Numbered from the stretch's first letter, positions 1-6,318 are shown. The stretch is 6,318 bases of DNA from Helicobacteraceae bacterium (GCA_027081565.1 JALWKG010000083.1:1-6318), one strand, 5' to 3'. The notes: generated by a model from the letters alone, not told the origin. Translations and numbers: made by a program.

Positions 1-797
1 TTGACATCCTGATCCGTGGAGACTACACAAGAAACAACCTCCCACTCGAGCACATCTATATCACCACACCCAAGGGCATTCGTATCACACTTGCCAACAT
101 TGCTCATATCGAGCGGGTAGATGGCAGTGTAGAGATCAAGCACGAACAGGCACAGCGTTTTGTCTCCATACAGACCAATGTACGCGGTACGGACCTAAGT
201 ACTTTTGTAGCTCAAGTCGAAGCCCATATTGCAGAAAAGCTCACGCTTCCTGCAGGTTATCGTCTGGAGTATGGCGGAGAGTTCAAGAATCAAGAGCGTA
301 CCATGGAGCGTCTGAGTATTGTCATCCCTGTCGCTCTTGCCGTCATCTTCATGATCCTCTTTTTCACCTTTGGTTCTGCACGTCAGGCCGCAGCTGTCTT
401 TGCCACGATCCCTCTGGCGCTTACTGGTGGCGTGTTGGGACTCTTCATCACAGACAACTACCTTTCTGTACCGGCATCGGTAGGGTTTATCGCCCTGCTT
501 GGTATCGCTGTCCTTAACGGTGTTGTGATGGTCAGTTACTTTAATGAACTGGTTAAGAGCCTCTCCCTCGAAGAGGCCGTTATGGAAGGGGCAGCACGTC
601 GTCTTCGTCCTGTTGTGATGACCGCACTCATCGCCGCTTTTGGTCTTGTTCCTATGCTCTTTGCTACAGGACCGGGTTCTGAGATCCAAAAACCGTTGGC
701 GATCGTTGTCATCTTTGGACTGATCAGTTCAACACTTCTGACCCTGATCATCCTGCCTATTTTATATAGACGCGTCGAGTCTATGCAGGCGAAGTAG
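1..797 (+). CDS. Heavy-metal RND efflux transporter, CzcA/CusA family (C-terminal part, 5' end outside window)
   Basis: This is the inner-membrane proton-driven pump subunit of a tripartite metal (or related cation) exporter. The reading frame is open from base 3, before the first in-frame ATG at 303, and 264 residues are visible; full family members have about 1,000-1,050. The first 100 residues are the end of the second periplasmic porter region, with family-typical stretches such as NVRGTDLSTFV and LPAGYRLEYGGEF. Five hydrophobic segments follow, matching TM8 to TM12, with the HME-RND signatures VGFIALLGIAVLNGVVMVSYF, EGAARRLRPVVMTAL and GSEIQKPLAIVV. The protein ends with a short basic tail (RRVESMQAK) and TAG at 795-797. 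Substrate cannot be decided, because the TM4 charged residues and methionine sites lie outside the window. The other subunits (membrane fusion protein, outer membrane channel) would be expected upstream. The base composition is visibly more GC-rich than in the convergent kinase gene. Confidence 0.93.
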   Translation, partial: DILIRGDYTRNNLPLEHIYITTPKGIRITLANIAHIERVDGSVEIKHEQAQRFVSIQTNVRGTDLSTFVAQVEAHIAEKLTLPAGYRLEYGGEFKNQERTMERLSIVIPVALAVIFMILFFTFGSARQAAAVFATIPLALTGGVLGLFITDNYLSVPASVGFIALLGIAVLNGVVMVSYFNELVKSLSLEEAVMEGAARRLRPVVMTALIAAFGLVPMLFATGPGSEIQKPLAIVVIFGLISSTLLTLIILPILYRRVESMQAK

Positions 798-895
798 TAC
801 AAATCATGGTTGGAGATGGTTTATAAAAACAAATTTCTTTGTATCAAAAAGAGGTTTTCAATAAGAGCATCTTAAAAAGATTGCATGAGATTAAA

Positions 896-914
896 GAACA
901 CGCTCCAGCGTGTT
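896..914 (-). terminator. Candidate terminator hairpin at the 3' end of the histidine kinase gene
   Basis: AACACGCT (897-904) and AGCGTGTT (907-914) form a perfect 8-bp inverted repeat around two bases; opening the inner pair gives a 7-bp stem with a 4-base loop. Its first arm on the minus strand overlaps the kinase stop codon (TAA, 913-915). Downstream on the minus strand the run is CTTTAATC, so the U-tract is weak, and on the plus strand there is no T-run after the stem. The position between convergent genes fits a terminator, but intrinsic activity is uncertain. Confidence 0.4.
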
Positions 915-2292
915 ATCCTTCTCTCGGTAAGGCTACTTTAAAACAGGCACCCGCTTCTCTGTTACTGACACTAAGCGTACCACCACAGTGTTCTTCGATA
1001 ATTTTCTTACTCATATAGAGGCCAAGTCCAGTACCCATAGAGTCTTCTTTTGTAGTGAAGTAGGCTTCAAACAATTTTCCCATTACTTCATCACCTATAC
1101 CGCCTGCATTGTCACACACTTCAAAATAGTAACCTGCATCATCATAATAACTTTTAATATGGATCGAAGCGTCTTTGACCCAGTTTTCCAAGAGCGCATC
1201 TTCTGCATTTTTAAGTAAATTAAGCAGTACCTGCTTGAGTTCATTGGGATAAGAGCTAAACTGTTCACTGCAGTCAAGATCAGTGGTAATAATAATCTTT
1301 TTATTTTCTACATACTCTTTTACAATCCGCAAGGTAACATTGACTACTTCGTCTACAGAGGTCAACTCCCGCTCTTTTGTCACTTTAAAAAAGTCTCTGA
1401 AGTCATCTATGGTCCCAGAGAGGTGTTGGGTTAAGGTGTTGATGGTCTCTATGTTTTTAAGACAGGTTGCATCATCGATCTTTCCAAACTGGATCTTAAG
1501 ATCCATGTCCGTTGCAGCGGTAGAGATGATATGTAGCGGTTGACGCCATTGGTGTGCGATCATACCGATCATCTCACCCATCTGAGCCAGACGTGACTGA
1601 TGCATAAGTTGGATGTCTTTTTCAACATTACGAGAAACCTCTTTTTGAACACGCTCTTCTAAAACAGTGTTAAAAGATTGAAGTTCAATACTCAGCTCAA
1701 TGATCTTTCTCATTTTAAGATAGTAATCAGCCCCTGCACCCGTTAAAAATATGGCCGAGATAACACTAATAAGAGCTATAACCATATGTGAATCATCACC
1801 TTGGTAAATAAATGATAAAGCTAACATCAACAAGATACTCCACATAAAAGCGGCATAAATATGAAAGATCGAACCAAGTGTCGTCGTTGCGCCGGCTGTT
1901 AGTCCCATAACAATGACTAAAAGATAGTAAGTATACGCCTCTGGCGCATAGATGACCGCCAGCCAACTGGTGACACCCCACATAAAACCGCCAAGTGCAG
2001 TCGTTATTATGCTATAACGTAAGTAAGAGGCCTGAAGTGGATCATTTTTTTTAGTACACAACTCTAGTTTTCTTGAGAGATATACACGTAATATGGAGAG
2101 AGCAAACTGTACAATCAACCACAGAGATAAGATGTAATAAGGTACATACTCATTAAAAAGCAGGGCAAAGAGTGCAGAACCTATCAAGGTAGCGATCAGC
2201 ACCCCTTCTTGGATCTCTTTGGTCATCATCAAAACCAACTCTGTTGGATGGTCGTATGACTTAAAACTTCGATAAATAATATCTAACTGCAT
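913..2292 (-). CDS. Membrane-bound sensor histidine kinase (orphan, six-TM sensor region)
   Basis: This is a two-component sensor kinase of about 459 residues that autophosphorylates a histidine and passes the phosphate to a response regulator not encoded here. With numbering from the ATG, roughly residues 29-190 hold about six hydrophobic segments with only short loops, so the signal is probably sensed in or near the membrane. A predicted coiled coil (about 195-232) leads into the dimerisation helix AHQWRQPL with phosphoacceptor His247. The ATPase part has the N-box (NELKQVLLNLLKNAEDAL, Asn358/Asn362), G1 (DNAGGIG, 394-400), F-box (FEAYFTTK, 408-415) and G2 (GTGLGL, 420-425); all expected motifs are intact. 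No HAMP, PAS or receiver domain is seen. I chose the ATG at 2290-2292 because AAGGA (2302-2306) lies 9 bases upstream; the GTG at 2296-2298 is only 3 bases from it. The signal is unknown. Both the context GEMIGMIAHQWRQPL and the lack of a neighbouring regulator are common in Campylobacterota. Confidence 0.93.
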   Translation of the reverse strand: MQLDIIYRSFKSYDHPTELVLMMTKEIQEGVLIATLIGSALFALLFNEYVPYYILSLWLIVQFALSILRVYLSRKLELCTKKNDPLQASYLRYSIITTALGGFMWGVTSWLAVIYAPEAYTYYLLVIVMGLTAGATTTLGSIFHIYAAFMWSILLMLALSFIYQGDDSHMVIALISVISAIFLTGAGADYYLKMRKIIELSIELQSFNTVLEERVQKEVSRNVEKDIQLMHQSRLAQMGEMIGMIAHQWRQPLHIISTAATDMDLKIQFGKIDDATCLKNIETINTLTQHLSGTIDDFRDFFKVTKERELTSVDEVVNVTLRIVKEYVENKKIIITTDLDCSEQFSSYPNELKQVLLNLLKNAEDALLENWVKDASIHIKSYYDDAGYYFEVCDNAGGIGDEVMGKLFEAYFTTKEDSMGTGLGLYMSKKIIEEHCGGTLSVSNREAGACFKVALPREG

Positions 2293-2301
2293 ATACACTA
2301 A

Positions 2302-2306
2302 TCCTT
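2302..2306 (-). promoter_or_regulatory. Ribosome binding site deciding the kinase start
   Basis: On the minus strand AAGGA stands 9 bases before ATG (2290-2292) but just 3 bases before GTG (2296-2298). This spacing favours the ATG. Confidence 0.6.
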
Positions 2307-2320
2307 ATAAAGTATATGAG

Positions 2321-2326
2321 ACTATA
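2321..2326 (-). promoter_or_regulatory. Possible -10 element upstream of the histidine kinase
   Basis: TATAGT, read on the minus strand and preceded by TG, lies about 28 bases before the kinase ATG in an AT-rich gap. No good -35 box is visible, which is usual for housekeeping promoters in Campylobacterota, where the -10 dominates and the region upstream is T-rich. In such AT-rich DNA a TATAGT can easily occur by chance, so this is only a candidate. If real, it would let the kinase be expressed independently of the mogA operon. Confidence 0.28.
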
Positions 2327-2388
2327 CAGTAACAAACGTTAAATTTAGTTATATACAACACATCTATTTACAATTTAAATACTATTAT

Positions 2389-2922
2389 TTATTTAGATTT
2401 TGGTCTAAAAGCTTTGATAACACTCTCATCACACTCCAAGTATGGCCCTTCAATAAGATCAATACAGTATGGTACGGCAGGAAAAACAGCGTCGAGACAC
2501 TCTCTAATAGATTTTGGTTTTCCAGGAAGGTTAATGATGAGTGATTTGCCACGTATACCCGCTGTCTGTCGAGACAAGATAGCTGTTGGTACATACTGAA
2601 GGGAGACCTGACGCATCAGTTCGCCAAAACCTGGCATCATCTTTTCACATACATTTTCTGTTGCTTCAGGTGTGACATCACGCAAGGCAGGACCTGTTCC
2701 ACCTGTCGTAACGACCAGACAACATCCTGCATCATCACACAGCTCTTTCATTGTGGCTTCGATCTCTGTTTGTTCATCTGGAATACAGCGGTACACTATC
2801 TCAAATTCACTGGTAAGGTATGCTTTCATTGTATCTTGTATAGCGACACCTGAGATGTCCTCATATATACCTGCACTTGCTCTGTCTGATGCCGTGATCA
2901 CGCCTATCTTAATACTACTCAT
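2389..2922 (-). CDS. mogA: Molybdopterin adenylyltransferase MogA
   Basis: This cytoplasmic enzyme activates molybdopterin by adenylylation (MPT + ATP to MPT-AMP), the step before MoeA inserts molybdenum to give Moco for enzymes such as nitrate reductase, formate dehydrogenase or sulfite-oxidising enzymes. The 177-residue length is close to that of single-domain MogA. The MoCF-biosynthesis fold is visible from residue 4 (IKIGVITASDRASAGIYED), followed by the glycine-rich TTGGTG loop (72-77), RDVTPEAT (81-88) and the C-terminal NLPGKPKS loop (131-138). Asp49 and Asp82 fall at the positions reported as important in E. coli MogA. The start is firm: AAGGAG (2930-2935) lies 7 bases upstream. The ATG overlaps the bioV stop as ATGA (2919-2922), so translation is probably coupled. 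No other Moco gene is in the window. MoaB is a close paralogue, but the length and spacing fit MogA better. Confidence 0.93.
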   Translation of the reverse strand: MSSIKIGVITASDRASAGIYEDISGVAIQDTMKAYLTSEFEIVYRCIPDEQTEIEATMKELCDDAGCCLVVTTGGTGPALRDVTPEATENVCEKMMPGFGELMRQVSLQYVPTAILSRQTAGIRGKSLIINLPGKPKSIRECLDAVFPAVPYCIDLIEGPYLECDESVIKAFRPKSK

Positions 2923-3437
2923 CTATCTTCTCCTTGTAAAAAATGGTTATTTCTCTTTAACAACGTTACCGTCGCAAAAGGTAAAAAAAAGTCATAGGCG
3001 GCACGGACATCACTGATCTTGTCATCACCACCCAAGTAGACCTCTATCTCTGTTCCCTGCTCTAAAACCTTTTGCAAGTCTGCAGTGTTCCACTCATAGT
3101 GCAACAACTCTTCCAGTGCCTCGGCACTATGTTCTCCTAAAGTGACATCTTTTTGTCCATAAGGTAAAAAACAGTTTTCTAAAAACTTTTCTATATAGAG
3201 TGCACTGTTTTTTTTATATCCTATTATCTGTAATCTTCTGTATTTATCACTTCTATTTTGAAAAAAAGCAGGTGAAAAAAGCTGGAGTTTATCTACACGT
3301 GTCTTAGAGTTGAGCACATGTTTAAAAGCTTTGATCGCGCCATAACTAAAACCACTGACCACATAAGCGCCAAACTCTAAATGCTCTTCAAAAAAGTGTG
3401 TCTCACCTTTGAGTGCAAAACCGTGATAAAACGGCAT
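2919..3437 (-). CDS. bioV: BioV-type pimeloyl-ACP methyl ester esterase (biotin synthesis)
   Basis: This is a short alpha/beta-hydrolase-like protein of 172 residues. By the BioV family assignment it removes the methyl group from pimeloyl-ACP methyl ester, ending the BioC-started pimelate elongation and giving pimeloyl-ACP to BioF. The nucleophile elbow GFSYG (29-33) places Ser31 unusually near the N-terminus; BioH has its Ser at about residue 82. Asp138/Asp139 in GGDDK and His165 in NNHFLQ complete a plausible Ser-Asp-His triad. The N-terminal half (FYHGFALKGETHFFEEHLEFGAYVVSGFSYGAIKA) closely resembles what I recall of Helicobacter pylori BioV. The ATG at 3435-3437 shares one base with the preceding gene's stop (TAATG). 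There is no strong Shine-Dalgarno, so coupling is likely. The central part (50-130) is divergent and AT-rich. No other bio gene is nearby, so the role rests on family resemblance; a general carboxylesterase is the alternative. Confidence 0.8.
   Translation of the reverse strand: MPFYHGFALKGETHFFEEHLEFGAYVVSGFSYGAIKAFKHVLNSKTRVDKLQLFSPAFFQNRSDKYRRLQIIGYKKNSALYIEKFLENCFLPYGQKDVTLGEHSAEALEELLHYEWNTADLQKVLEQGTEIEVYLGGDDKISDVRAAYDFFLPFATVTLLKRNNHFLQGEDR
2930..2935 (-). promoter_or_regulatory. Strong ribosome binding site of mogA, inside the bioV coding end
   Basis: A perfect AAGGAG lies 7 bases ahead of the mogA ATG, inside the last codons of the upstream esterase gene. It supports both the start choice and reinitiation across the ATGA overlap. 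Confidence 0.75.
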
Positions 3438-5080
3438 TAGCCCACGATCTTTGCGATGGCTTCTTTAGTGATAGACTCTTTTTCTATCAAAACCACTTCT
3501 ATCGCAGCGATGGCTGCCTCATGGTCTGTCAGTTCACGTTTGGTTGTGTCATAAAGTCTTTCTAGTATGCTCACCGACTCCTGGCCTTCTGCTGTAACAC
3601 CTTCACCCATGGCATAAAGATCCACCATCTCAGCGGCCAGTTTTTTAGCTGCACTCAGATCTTGTTGTACATTGGTAGCATGCTCTTGGAAATGAAGGTC
3701 ACACGCAACCATTCCCGCAAGAAAGACCATGATACGTGCTTCGATCTCACTCTGGATCATCGGTGCACTAAGTTCCGGTTTTATAGTCTCTGAAGAGAGC
3801 ATCACCTTCTCAAATGGTAGGTCATGAAGATAAGCTTCTACCGCTTTTGCGGCCAAGTAACGGGCTCTAAACTGTTTTTGCTGCGTAGAAAGAATGGCAA
3901 GTTTCTTTTTACCGTAAGCTACCTTGTCTTTCACCGCATAAAAGTGTTCCATACTCACTTTAGACGCTTTTTCACGCAAGGCCAAAAGTGCTGCTTCATT
4001 GACTAATGTTGCTAAAGAAGCACCATTAAAGCCAACACTCATGTGAACAATCTCCTGTGTATCTAAACTGTTGGGTACTTTAGAGAGGTACTTGTTCAAA
4101 ATAGCCTCACGTTCTGTAGGTGTTGGCAGTTCTACAAAAATACGACGGTCAAAGCGCCCTGCTCTTAAGAGTGCTGTGTCCAAGACTTCGATCTTGTTAG
4201 TCGCTGCTACAACAATAACACCACTGCTGTCTTCAAACCCATCCATCTCAGTCAAAAGTTGGTTGAGTGTTGCTTCACGCTCGTCGGAACGGTTTCCATC
4301 ACGCTCTTTACCCACTGCATCGATCTCGTCAATAAATATAATAGAAGGTGAGTTGTTTTTCGCTGCTGCGAAAAGTTCATGTACCCTTTTGGCACCCATA
4401 CCAACATAGATCTGTACAAAAGAGGCCGCACTTTGGTAATAGAAAGGGACACCTGCTTCTGCTGCGACAGCCTTGGCGATCATGGTCTTACCTACACCAG
4501 GAGGGCCTATAAGAAGAACACCTCTTGGCATACGAGCACCAAAATCTTTAAAACGTGATGCATTACGCAAGAAATCAATGATCTCTTGAAGCTCTTGTTT
4601 CACATCTGCAATACCACCAATATCATCAAAAGTAACATCCGAGTCTACCGGTTCTACAAGTTCACTTTCACTACTGCTTGAAAGCCCAGATGATGCACCA
4701 AAACTTTGCATCCCCTGCTCCTCTCTCGCATGCTGCTTCATCCAGTAACGTGCCGTGTAAGAGATAAGACCCAAGATCAACACTAAAAGTGCCAAGATCA
4801 CCAAGTAGGTCTTGTCTTTATGTACCTCTACAGGGTAATGTTCTATTAAGGTAGCAGGGACTTGAGAACGTGCTATGCGGTACAGTCCATCTTGGGTCTG
4901 AAAATAGAGATGGGTATCACACTGCTTAATGTGTTCTATCTTGTTTTCAGAGATAAGAGTGTTGATCTTCTCTAACGAGACCAGATCAGAGCTGTCTCGT
5001 AAAAGCGCAAATCCAACCAATAGAACAATTATGACCGCCGAAACAGTGATAATAAGACGGTTTTGTTTAGAACTTAGCAT
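3437..5080 (-). CDS. FtsH-like membrane AAA ATPase lacking the HExxH protease motif
   Basis: This is a membrane-anchored AAA protein of 547 residues (from ATG at 5078-5080) with FtsH architecture. TM1 is about 7-27, a periplasmic domain of about 64 residues follows, TM2 is about 92-110, then a Ser-rich linker (129-149). The AAA module has Walker A GPPGVGKT (192-199), pore loop FVQIYVG (221-227), Walker B IIFIDE (247-252), sensor-1 Asn295 and the GRFDRR arginine fingers Arg309 and Arg312. All motor residues are present, so ATP-driven threading is likely. The C-terminal M41 region is degenerate: the zinc site YHEAGH is replaced by YLAAKA (408-413) and LGGRAAE by LAGMVAC, although the third-ligand position Asp474 in QDLSAAKKLAAEMV is kept. 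Proteolysis is therefore not expected. The gene overlaps mtaB by 14 bases and bioV by one. A GTG at 5087-5089 would add three residues, but it lies within the likely Shine-Dalgarno. The role could be chaperone-like remodelling or partnership with a true FtsH encoded elsewhere. Confidence 0.9.
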   Translation of the reverse strand: MLSSKQNRLIITVSAVIIVLLVGFALLRDSSDLVSLEKINTLISENKIEHIKQCDTHLYFQTQDGLYRIARSQVPATLIEHYPVEVHKDKTYLVILALLVLILGLISYTARYWMKQHAREEQGMQSFGASSGLSSSSESELVEPVDSDVTFDDIGGIADVKQELQEIIDFLRNASRFKDFGARMPRGVLLIGPPGVGKTMIAKAVAAEAGVPFYYQSAASFVQIYVGMGAKRVHELFAAAKNNSPSIIFIDEIDAVGKERDGNRSDEREATLNQLLTEMDGFEDSSGVIVVAATNKIEVLDTALLRAGRFDRRIFVELPTPTEREAILNKYLSKVPNSLDTQEIVHMSVGFNGASLATLVNEAALLALREKASKVSMEHFYAVKDKVAYGKKKLAILSTQQKQFRARYLAAKAVEAYLHDLPFEKVMLSSETIKPELSAPMIQSEIEARIMVFLAGMVACDLHFQEHATNVQQDLSAAKKLAAEMVDLYAMGEGVTAEGQESVSILERLYDTTKRELTDHEAAIAAIEVVLIEKESITKEAIAKIVG

Positions 5081-6318
5081 AGTTCCCACCTTTTAAGACT
5101 TTATACTGCTCGACCTGAAGCCAGTTACCCACAAGGTCCTGATCTGCATCAATAATGATCTTGTTGAAAAACTGGTCAAGACCATGGAACTGTCCCTCTT
5201 TTTCACTCTCGATCAAAACATCTAAAGGGAGATTGGCATGAGTGTTTCTAAAGTCAAAATTGTTCTGTTCTACCAACTGGGTCAACTCTTTTAGTCGTGC
5301 CTTGGCAACAGCACCATTGACTTCACCCTTCATCGTAGCAGATGGCGTCCCATCTCGTTTGGAGTAGCTAAAAGCATGCACATGGGTCAGTGGTAATCTT
5401 TTTAGGTTTTCCATGGCCTCTTGCCAGAGTGCTTCTGTCTCACCGGGATGTCCCACAATAAAATCCGTTCCAAGCGCAAAGCCTCTTTCACTCAGACGAT
5501 GAAACAGGGCAATGTCACTGCTAAACTTGTTTCTACGGTTCATATGTTTTAACATGGTAGGCGAAGTATGTTGGAGTGCAATATGCAGATGCTTTTCCAG
5601 CCAAGGTTCATCTAAAAGTTCTTCAAACTCTGAAGATATCTGTATGGGTTCAAGTGATCCCAGACGGATACGTCGTACCCCACGGATCTGAGACATCTTT
5701 TTAAGCAGTGAGGCTAAAGAGCGATCTTCTTTGTGTCCGTAAGAACCGACATTGGTTCCGGTCAAAATGAATTCACCAAAACCATTGATAGCCAGTGTAC
5801 TTACCTGCTCCAGTATCTTAGCTTCATCCATAGAGCGCGAGTCACCCCGAACAAAGGGGATAATACAGTAAGAACATCTAAAGTCACACCCCTCCTGTAT
5901 CTTAATAAAAGCACGAGACTTACCAACAAACTCCTCAACGATGGTGTCATCTACAAAGTTCAAGTCACCCAGTTCATAAAAACGTTTTTTCTCTTTAAGC
6001 AGTCCGTTGATCTTGGTCTTCTCTGACTGACCAAAGACACCAAAGACCTTTTTGTTGTCAAAAAGAGATGCCCCTTTGGTATGCGCACCGCAACCCGTCA
6101 GGTAGACTTGAGCTTTTCCTGCTTTTTCTACACCGTTAATATAACCGCGAACACCTACGTCTGCACCATTGGTCACTGTACATGAGTTGACAATAATAAT
6201 GTCTGCTTCAGACTCATTTTCAGTAATATCAAAGTCTTCAAGATTACTCATCATCACCTGTGAGTCAAAAACATTGGTACGACACCCAAATGTCTTTACA
6301 TAGACTTTCTGTTTTTGG
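5067..6318 (-). CDS. mtaB: tRNA (N6-threonylcarbamoyladenosine-37) methylthiotransferase MtaB (5' end outside window)
   Basis: This radical-SAM enzyme adds a methylthio group to t6A37 of ANN-decoding tRNAs, making ms2t6A. The frame is open to the window edge: before the internal GTG at 6255-6257 it reads QKQKVYVKTFGCRTNVFDSQ, so the true start lies beyond 6318 and only a few residues are missing. The UPF0004 domain holds its three auxiliary-cluster cysteines in FGCRTN (codon 6282-6284), NSCTVT (6180-6182) and TGCGAH (6090-6092). The SAM-cluster CxxxCxxC is CDFRCSYC (codons 5886-5888, 5874-5876, 5865-5867). Downstream motifs TGTNVGSYG, RLGSLEP, HIALQHTSPTMLKHMNRR and DFIVGHPGETE are typical of the family, and the last 60 or so residues form the TRAM-like tRNA-binding end. 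Motif style fits MtaB better than MiaB or RimO. It is the first gene seen of the overlapping mtaB-ftsH-like-bioV-mogA unit. Confidence 0.9.
   Translation of the reverse strand, partial: QKQKVYVKTFGCRTNVFDSQVMMSNLEDFDITENESEADIIIVNSCTVTNGADVGVRGYINGVEKAGKAQVYLTGCGAHTKGASLFDNKKVFGVFGQSEKTKINGLLKEKKRFYELGDLNFVDDTIVEEFVGKSRAFIKIQEGCDFRCSYCIIPFVRGDSRSMDEAKILEQVSTLAINGFGEFILTGTNVGSYGHKEDRSLASLLKKMSQIRGVRRIRLGSLEPIQISSEFEELLDEPWLEKHLHIALQHTSPTMLKHMNRRNKFSSDIALFHRLSERGFALGTDFIVGHPGETEALWQEAMENLKRLPLTHVHAFSYSKRDGTPSATMKGEVNGAVAKARLKELTQLVEQNNFDFRNTHANLPLDVLIESEKEGQFHGLDQFFNKIIIDADQDLVGNWLQVEQYKVLKGGNYAKF
5089..5094 (-). promoter_or_regulatory. Ribosome binding site deciding the FtsH-like start
   Basis: AAAAGG on the minus strand lies 8 bases before the ATG at 5078-5080. 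The competing GTG (5087-5089) begins at the last G of this motif, so ribosomes bound here would use the ATG. The site lies within the last codons of mtaB. Confidence 0.6.

Noticed and set aside
195..689. Long minus-strand open frame of 164 codons opposite the efflux gene
   Set aside because: It lies antisense to a clearly conserved CzcA-type sequence, its translation is very rich in charged and polar residues with no recognisable motif, and it has no reason to be a gene beyond lacking stops in GC-richer DNA.
536..802. Second minus-strand open frame (88 codons) opposite the end of the efflux gene
   Set aside because: It is the reverse complement of the conserved TM region; the residues have no domain pattern.
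829..842. ACAAA/TTTGT inverted repeat after the efflux gene as a possible terminator
   Set aside because: Only five mostly A-T pairs around four bases and no T-run follows; too weak to call.
867..886. GCATCTT-AAA-AAGATTGC imperfect hairpin downstream of the efflux gene
   Set aside because: It needs a bulged T, is A/T-rich, and lacks a U-tract on the plus strand; not enough for a terminator.
2365..2381. TATTTA-CAATT-TAAATA inverted repeat between mogA and the kinase, as an operator or mogA terminator
   Set aside because: All arm bases are A or T in an AT-rich gap, so chance is a good explanation; no GC stem for a terminator.
4071..4409. Plus-strand open frame of 112 codons opposite the AAA domain
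   Set aside because: It is a shadow of the Walker B and SRH coding region; Ser/Arg-rich low-information translation.
5067..6257. Taking the mtaB start at the internal GTG 6255-6257
   Set aside because: The upstream in-frame codons encode VYVKTFGCRTN, the conserved N-terminus with the first cluster cysteine, so the GTG is an internal Val codon.

Overview
The window looks like a chromosomal segment of a member of the Campylobacterota (formerly Epsilonproteobacteria). Three things suggest this. The histidine kinase carries a phosphoacceptor context (GEMIGMIAHQWRQPL) that is very common in that phylum. An atypical, short BioV-type esterase, a family first characterised in Helicobacter pylori, is present. 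It sits next to an mtaB-type gene and an FtsH-like gene. Moderate GC (hand counts of single 60-base lines give about 35 to 58 %) would fit a Sulfurovum-like relative better than a low-GC Campylobacter or Helicobacter, but that genus guess is inference only.

Layout. On the + strand, bases 1-797 hold the C-terminal 264 residues of a heavy-metal RND efflux pump (CzcA/CusA family) whose start lies outside the window. It converges on a minus-strand block that fills the rest. In transcription order (right to left) the block is: mtaB, a radical-SAM tRNA methylthiotransferase cut by the right window edge; an FtsH-like membrane AAA protein; bioV, a pimeloyl-ACP methyl ester esterase; mogA, a molybdopterin adenylyltransferase; and, after an AT-rich gap of about 100 bases, a membrane sensor histidine kinase. 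The first four genes overlap each other (14, 1 and 4 bases), so they almost certainly form one translationally coupled operon. The kinase has its own ribosome binding site and a possible promoter, and it ends in a hairpin at the convergent junction with the efflux gene.

Functionally the operon mixes tRNA modification (ms2t6A37), a membrane AAA machine, biotin synthesis (pimeloyl-ACP release) and molybdenum cofactor synthesis. No single pathway joins them. The most notable observation is that the FtsH-like protein keeps the FtsH membrane topology and a complete AAA motor but has lost the HExxH zinc-protease motif (YLAAKA stands in the place of YHEAGH). It is therefore predicted to be a pseudoprotease that unfolds, remodels or scaffolds rather than cuts. 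I see no CRISPR array, tRNA, rRNA, insertion sequence or phage gene in the window.
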